DNA from: Candidatus Thalassarchaeum betae
GTDB lineage: Archaea > Thermoplasmatota > Poseidoniia > Poseidoniales > Thalassarchaeaceae
Length of the DNA stretch: 64,000 nucleotides
NCBI GenBank assembly: GCA_003193925.1
Contig: PSPG01000003.1
Span: 1 to 64,000 of the forward strand
Direction of reading: 5' to 3'
Below the pieces are notes generated by a model. The model was not told where the DNA came from. It worked only from the letters and a program-made list of their open reading frames with translations, and searched no databases. This document shows, one piece after another, positions 61,719 to 64,000 of the stretch. Position 1 is the stretch's first letter; every line of letters starts with the position of its first letter. Both the position numbers and the translations under genes were made by a program.

Positions 61719-62701
61719 TGCGCATGCCGCCGTTCACGCTGCACACTCCCGACTCTCTCGACGAGGCGCTGTCCATCGCAGGCGGGCTCGCCGACTCCGC
61801 CGAGGAGTTCGACTGGGTCGCAGGCGGCACCGACCTGCTGCCCAACTACAAGTGGCACCTGAACGTCAAGCCGCACGTCATCTCCCTAGCCAGAGTCTCG
61901 GAGCTCTCGGAACTCTCGTACACTCACATCGGAGCCATGGTCCGACTGCAGGACCTCGCCGAGTCCGACGCCGTCCACCCGCTGATCGCCAGGGTGTCGA
62001 GCATGATTGCGAGCGTGATGATACGGCGCTCCGGAACCGTCGGAGGCAACATCTGCCTGGATACGCGGTGCTTCTGGTTCAACCAGTCGGAGGAATGGCG
62101 CGAGTCCATCGAGTGGTGCTACAAGTGCGACTGCGGGAGCGGTGCCGACTGCAGGGTCATACCGAACCAGAACACGCTCTGCGTCGCCACCTACCAAGCA
62201 GACCTCGCACCGGTGCTGATGTGCCTGGGCGCGACCATCCACCTAGCCACCCCCTCGGGCAAGCGGTCGGTGCCGCTGACCGAGTTCTTTGAACTCGACG
62301 GGATCACGCGCAACGTCCTAGAGCCCGGCGAGCTGGTGACCCACCTCACCCTGCCCGAGGACATCTCGGAATGGCAGGGGGACTACCAGAGACTTCGACA
62401 GAGGCAGTCGTGGGACTTCCCGGAGGCTGGCGTCGCGGTGCTTTGGAAATCTGGCTCCAACGGAGCCCCCTCTGACCTCCGGGTCGCTACCACCGGCCTC
62501 GAGGCGATTCCGGGTTACCACTCGGAGGAGGCCGCCGCCGCCCTCGAGGGCTGGAGCGGCGTGGACAGCATCGACGAGCTGGCCGAGGCGGTCAGGAAAG
62601 CGGTCAGGCCGGTGCTAAACACCTGGTACCCTCCGTCGTACAGACGCAAGATGGTCAGAATTTTAACGAAGCGAGCGAGCAGCGGTCTCTTGGAAGTCTA
62701 G
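61718..62701 (+). CDS. Mo hydroxylase FAD subunit with 4Fe-4S-type insertion (HcrB-like)
   Basis: 327 residues, start ATG overlapping the large-subunit stop (ATGA). FAD motif GGTDLLPNYK and TVGGNICLDTRC are standard, but residues 113-155 hold seven cysteines (C113, C118, C134, C137, C139, C145, C155), an insertion like that carrying a 4Fe-4S cluster in 4-hydroxybenzoyl-CoA reductase beta subunit. CO dehydrogenase and xanthine dehydrogenase FAD subunits lack it. It could accept low-potential electrons from ferredoxin. Confidence 0.85.
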   Translation: MRMPPFTLHTPDSLDEALSIAGGLADSAEEFDWVAGGTDLLPNYKWHLNVKPHVISLARVSELSELSYTHIGAMVRLQDLAESDAVHPLIARVSSMIASVMIRRSGTVGGNICLDTRCFWFNQSEEWRESIEWCYKCDCGSGADCRVIPNQNTLCVATYQADLAPVLMCLGATIHLATPSGKRSVPLTEFFELDGITRNVLEPGELVTHLTLPEDISEWQGDYQRLRQRQSWDFPEAGVAVLWKSGSNGAPSDLRVATTGLEAIPGYHSEEAAAALEGWSGVDSIDELAEAVRKAVRPVLNTWYPPSYRRKMVRILTKRASSGLLEV

Positions 62702-62702
62702 C

Positions 62703-63632
62703 ATGAAATCGAGACTGTGCATCGGCCTCGCCCTCCTGCTCCTGGCCTCCGCGACGCCAGTGCAGGGCCAGTTGGGAGCCTGGGACCTCGGGATCGAGTA
62801 CCCCGGCGACAACGAGGACATGCCCTTCAACGTCGACAAGGACGGAAGGTCCACGATCCAGTTCTTCGTGAACAACGATGAGTTTCAGGACATCGAGGTC
62901 GAGTTCGAATACGACATTCCGTTCGCCGGCGAGGCGGATGGCCCCGAGTCAGAGACCATCAGCGGTGGCTCGAACGAGACCTTCACCCTCTCGGTCTCGG
63001 GAATAGACGTCTGGAACTACGCGGCAGACTCCAAGGGGGAGTTCACGATCACCGCTAACCTGGTCTCCAGAGCCGGTCTGCCCATCGGCCTGCCTGGAGA
63101 GAGCGAGGAAGCCAGCGGTTGGCTGAAGATCCCGAGAATCTACTCGATGGAGCTCGATGTCGCCGACCCTGTCGGCCCTATGAACGCGGGCTCGGACGTC
63201 ATCCTCCGAGTTACTGTGACCAACACGGGCAACGTGCAGGACAAGGTCGGTGAGGTGGAGGTCGCAGACAACTGTCCCCTGCTGACCACCGACAACGGGC
63301 TCGACGTCCTGATGACCAGGGACATCAACGCGGGTCAGACGACCGAGGCTGATCTCAGAGCCACCGCATCAGAGAGCCATCCCCGGAGGAACTGCAAGAT
63401 CGAGGTCACCGTCTCATCCAACGGAGCGATGAACTCGGGCGGCTCGGTGCTCGCCGGCGCGGAGACCACGGTCACCGTCGAGCCACCTCTCGAAGAACCC
63501 GATGATAGCGGAGATTCCGATGATCCGGACGACCCTGTCGAGGTGATCAGCTCGAGTCTTCCGGCACCGGGTGTAGCATCGGTATTCTGTGCTCTGGCAA
63601 TGGCATTAATCGCAAGCAATCGGAGGCGTTGA
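62703..63632 (+). CDS. Secreted surface protein with LPAPG C-terminal sorting-like tail
   Basis: 309 residues. Signal peptide ends near GQLGAWD. Ig-like beta domains follow, including a CARDB-like unit (RVTVTNTGNVQDKVGEVEV). The C-terminus has an acidic stalk (DDSGDSDDPDDP), then SLPAPGVASVFCALAMALIASNRRR: an LPAPG motif, one helix and three arginines. That arrangement is of the archaeosortase type (PGF/PEF-CTERM) but the motif differs. It starts one base after the FAD-subunit stop. Confidence 0.65.
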   Translation: MKSRLCIGLALLLLASATPVQGQLGAWDLGIEYPGDNEDMPFNVDKDGRSTIQFFVNNDEFQDIEVEFEYDIPFAGEADGPESETISGGSNETFTLSVSGIDVWNYAADSKGEFTITANLVSRAGLPIGLPGESEEASGWLKIPRIYSMELDVADPVGPMNAGSDVILRVTVTNTGNVQDKVGEVEVADNCPLLTTDNGLDVLMTRDINAGQTTEADLRATASESHPRRNCKIEVTVSSNGAMNSGGSVLAGAETTVTVEPPLEEPDDSGDSDDPDDPVEVISSSLPAPGVASVFCALAMALIASNRRR

Positions 63633-63812
63633 AAATCAACGTCTGCGACGCTGATAAGGCGGTGCTGAGAAGGTGCATAAAGAACACCGAACATGCTGAA
63701 ATCGGCTCGTGCGCGCGAACTACGCTCAGCAACATATAACTGTCAAATGACGGTCGCGCGAGCACCGTAGGTGCTACCATGGTATTCAATTAGGTAAAAG
63801 GTAGGAATTATA

Positions 63813-64000
63813 ATGGCTGACGAGGGTAAGGAAGAAGTCCAGTTCACCACCTACGTGGTGGGCTCCATCGCAATTACAATCGTACTCCTCCTGCTGCTCC
63901 CGATGCTGTTCGTGATGGGCAAGTCCACCGCCTATTCGGCATACGAGGACCAAGAACTCTTCCAGCTCTCTGATATGCGCGACTCGCTCGCAGATCCTGA
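63813..64000 (+). CDS. Membrane protein, cut by the window end
   Basis: The first 62 codons start MADEGKEEVQF; one hydrophobic helix (about residues 15-36, VGSIAITIVLLLLLPMLFV) is seen. Soluble part begins SAYEDQELFQL. No family recognised. A TATA-like ACATATAAC lies about 75-85 bases upstream and GGTAGGA 8 bases upstream. Confidence 0.6.
   Translation, partial: MADEGKEEVQFTTYVVGSIAITIVLLLLLPMLFVMGKSTAYSAYEDQELFQLSDMRDSLADP

Noticed and set aside
1..64000. tRNA, rRNA, CRISPR and transposase genes
   Set aside because: I found no cloverleaf pattern, rRNA-like stretch, regular spacer array or transposase motif on reading; a covariance-model search would settle tRNAs.

Overview
The window looks like a contig from a marine heterotrophic euryarchaeon, most likely Marine Group II (Candidatus Poseidoniales) or a close relative in Thermoplasmatota. 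Archaeal signs are a TATA-binding protein, mevalonate kinase, an archaeal SepF-like division protein, the archaeal FAD synthetase RibL next to RibB, RibE and RibH, and TATA boxes about 25 bases before start codons (leaderless transcripts). Genome streamlining is strong: gaps are short and convergent genes often share or abut stop codons. Taxonomy is inferred from gene content, because the window has no rRNA gene and I saw no tRNA gene. LAYOUT. Bases 1-8600 are an accessory-looking zone: a cut SDR oxidoreductase, a glutaredoxin/GST-like protein, a SHOCT-like protein, an ammonium transporter, small membrane and zinc-binding proteins, a MORN-repeat protein, and a bacterial-looking pair (TauE/SafE exporter plus a PLP enzyme of the cysteate sulfo-lyase / D-cysteine desulfhydrase family). 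The pair is bracketed by three copies of a ~30-bp repeat. Two other related intergenic elements lie at about 404 and 4829. From 8600 on the DNA is dense, G+C-rich core genome. 8.6-24.8 kb: NAD synthetase, an HMA-DUF4396 membrane protein, IleRS, a surface lipoprotein with Asp boxes, a lamin-tail/amidohydrolase ectoenzyme, CysRS, two tandem glutamine-amidotransferase-like hydrolases, an EtfD-like membrane Fe-S oxidoreductase and mevalonate kinase. 24.8-34 kb: TBP with an unusual internal insertion, a giant PKD-type surface protein, SepF, peroxiredoxin, endonuclease III, PolX-PHP and Nfu. 34-43 kb: a GATase-like protein, membrane pyrophosphatase, a lipoprotein, a glutaredoxin, a subtilisin fused to an MFS permease, and a GHMP kinase. 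43.2-45.4 kb: a riboflavin/FAD run ribB-ribL-ribE-ribH. 45.4-54.2 kb: methyltransferase, thioredoxin reductase, MoeB/ThiF-rhodanese, a fused 2-oxoacid dehydrogenase E1, a Ca2+/cation antiporter and acyl-CoA dehydrogenase. 54.2-62.7 kb: a molybdenum-hydroxylase region (MocA-like, XdhC, then small, large and FAD subunits) in which the FAD subunit carries the cysteine-rich insertion typical of 4-hydroxybenzoyl-CoA reductase; a second secreted subtilisin and a ZIP transporter lie among them. The window ends with a surface protein bearing an LPAPG-TM-RRR tail and a cut membrane protein. HOW IT FITS TOGETHER. The picture is an aerobic consumer of protein, lipid and perhaps aromatic or organosulfur compounds: extracellular subtilisins and other surface proteins, branched-chain 2-oxoacid and acyl-CoA oxidation, a membrane Fe-S enzyme that could pass flavoprotein electrons to quinone, and a pyrophosphate-driven ion pump. 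The most unusual items are the single-polypeptide protease-permease, the HCR-type Mo enzyme, the TBP insertion, and the repeat-bracketed candidate cysteate-degradation pair.
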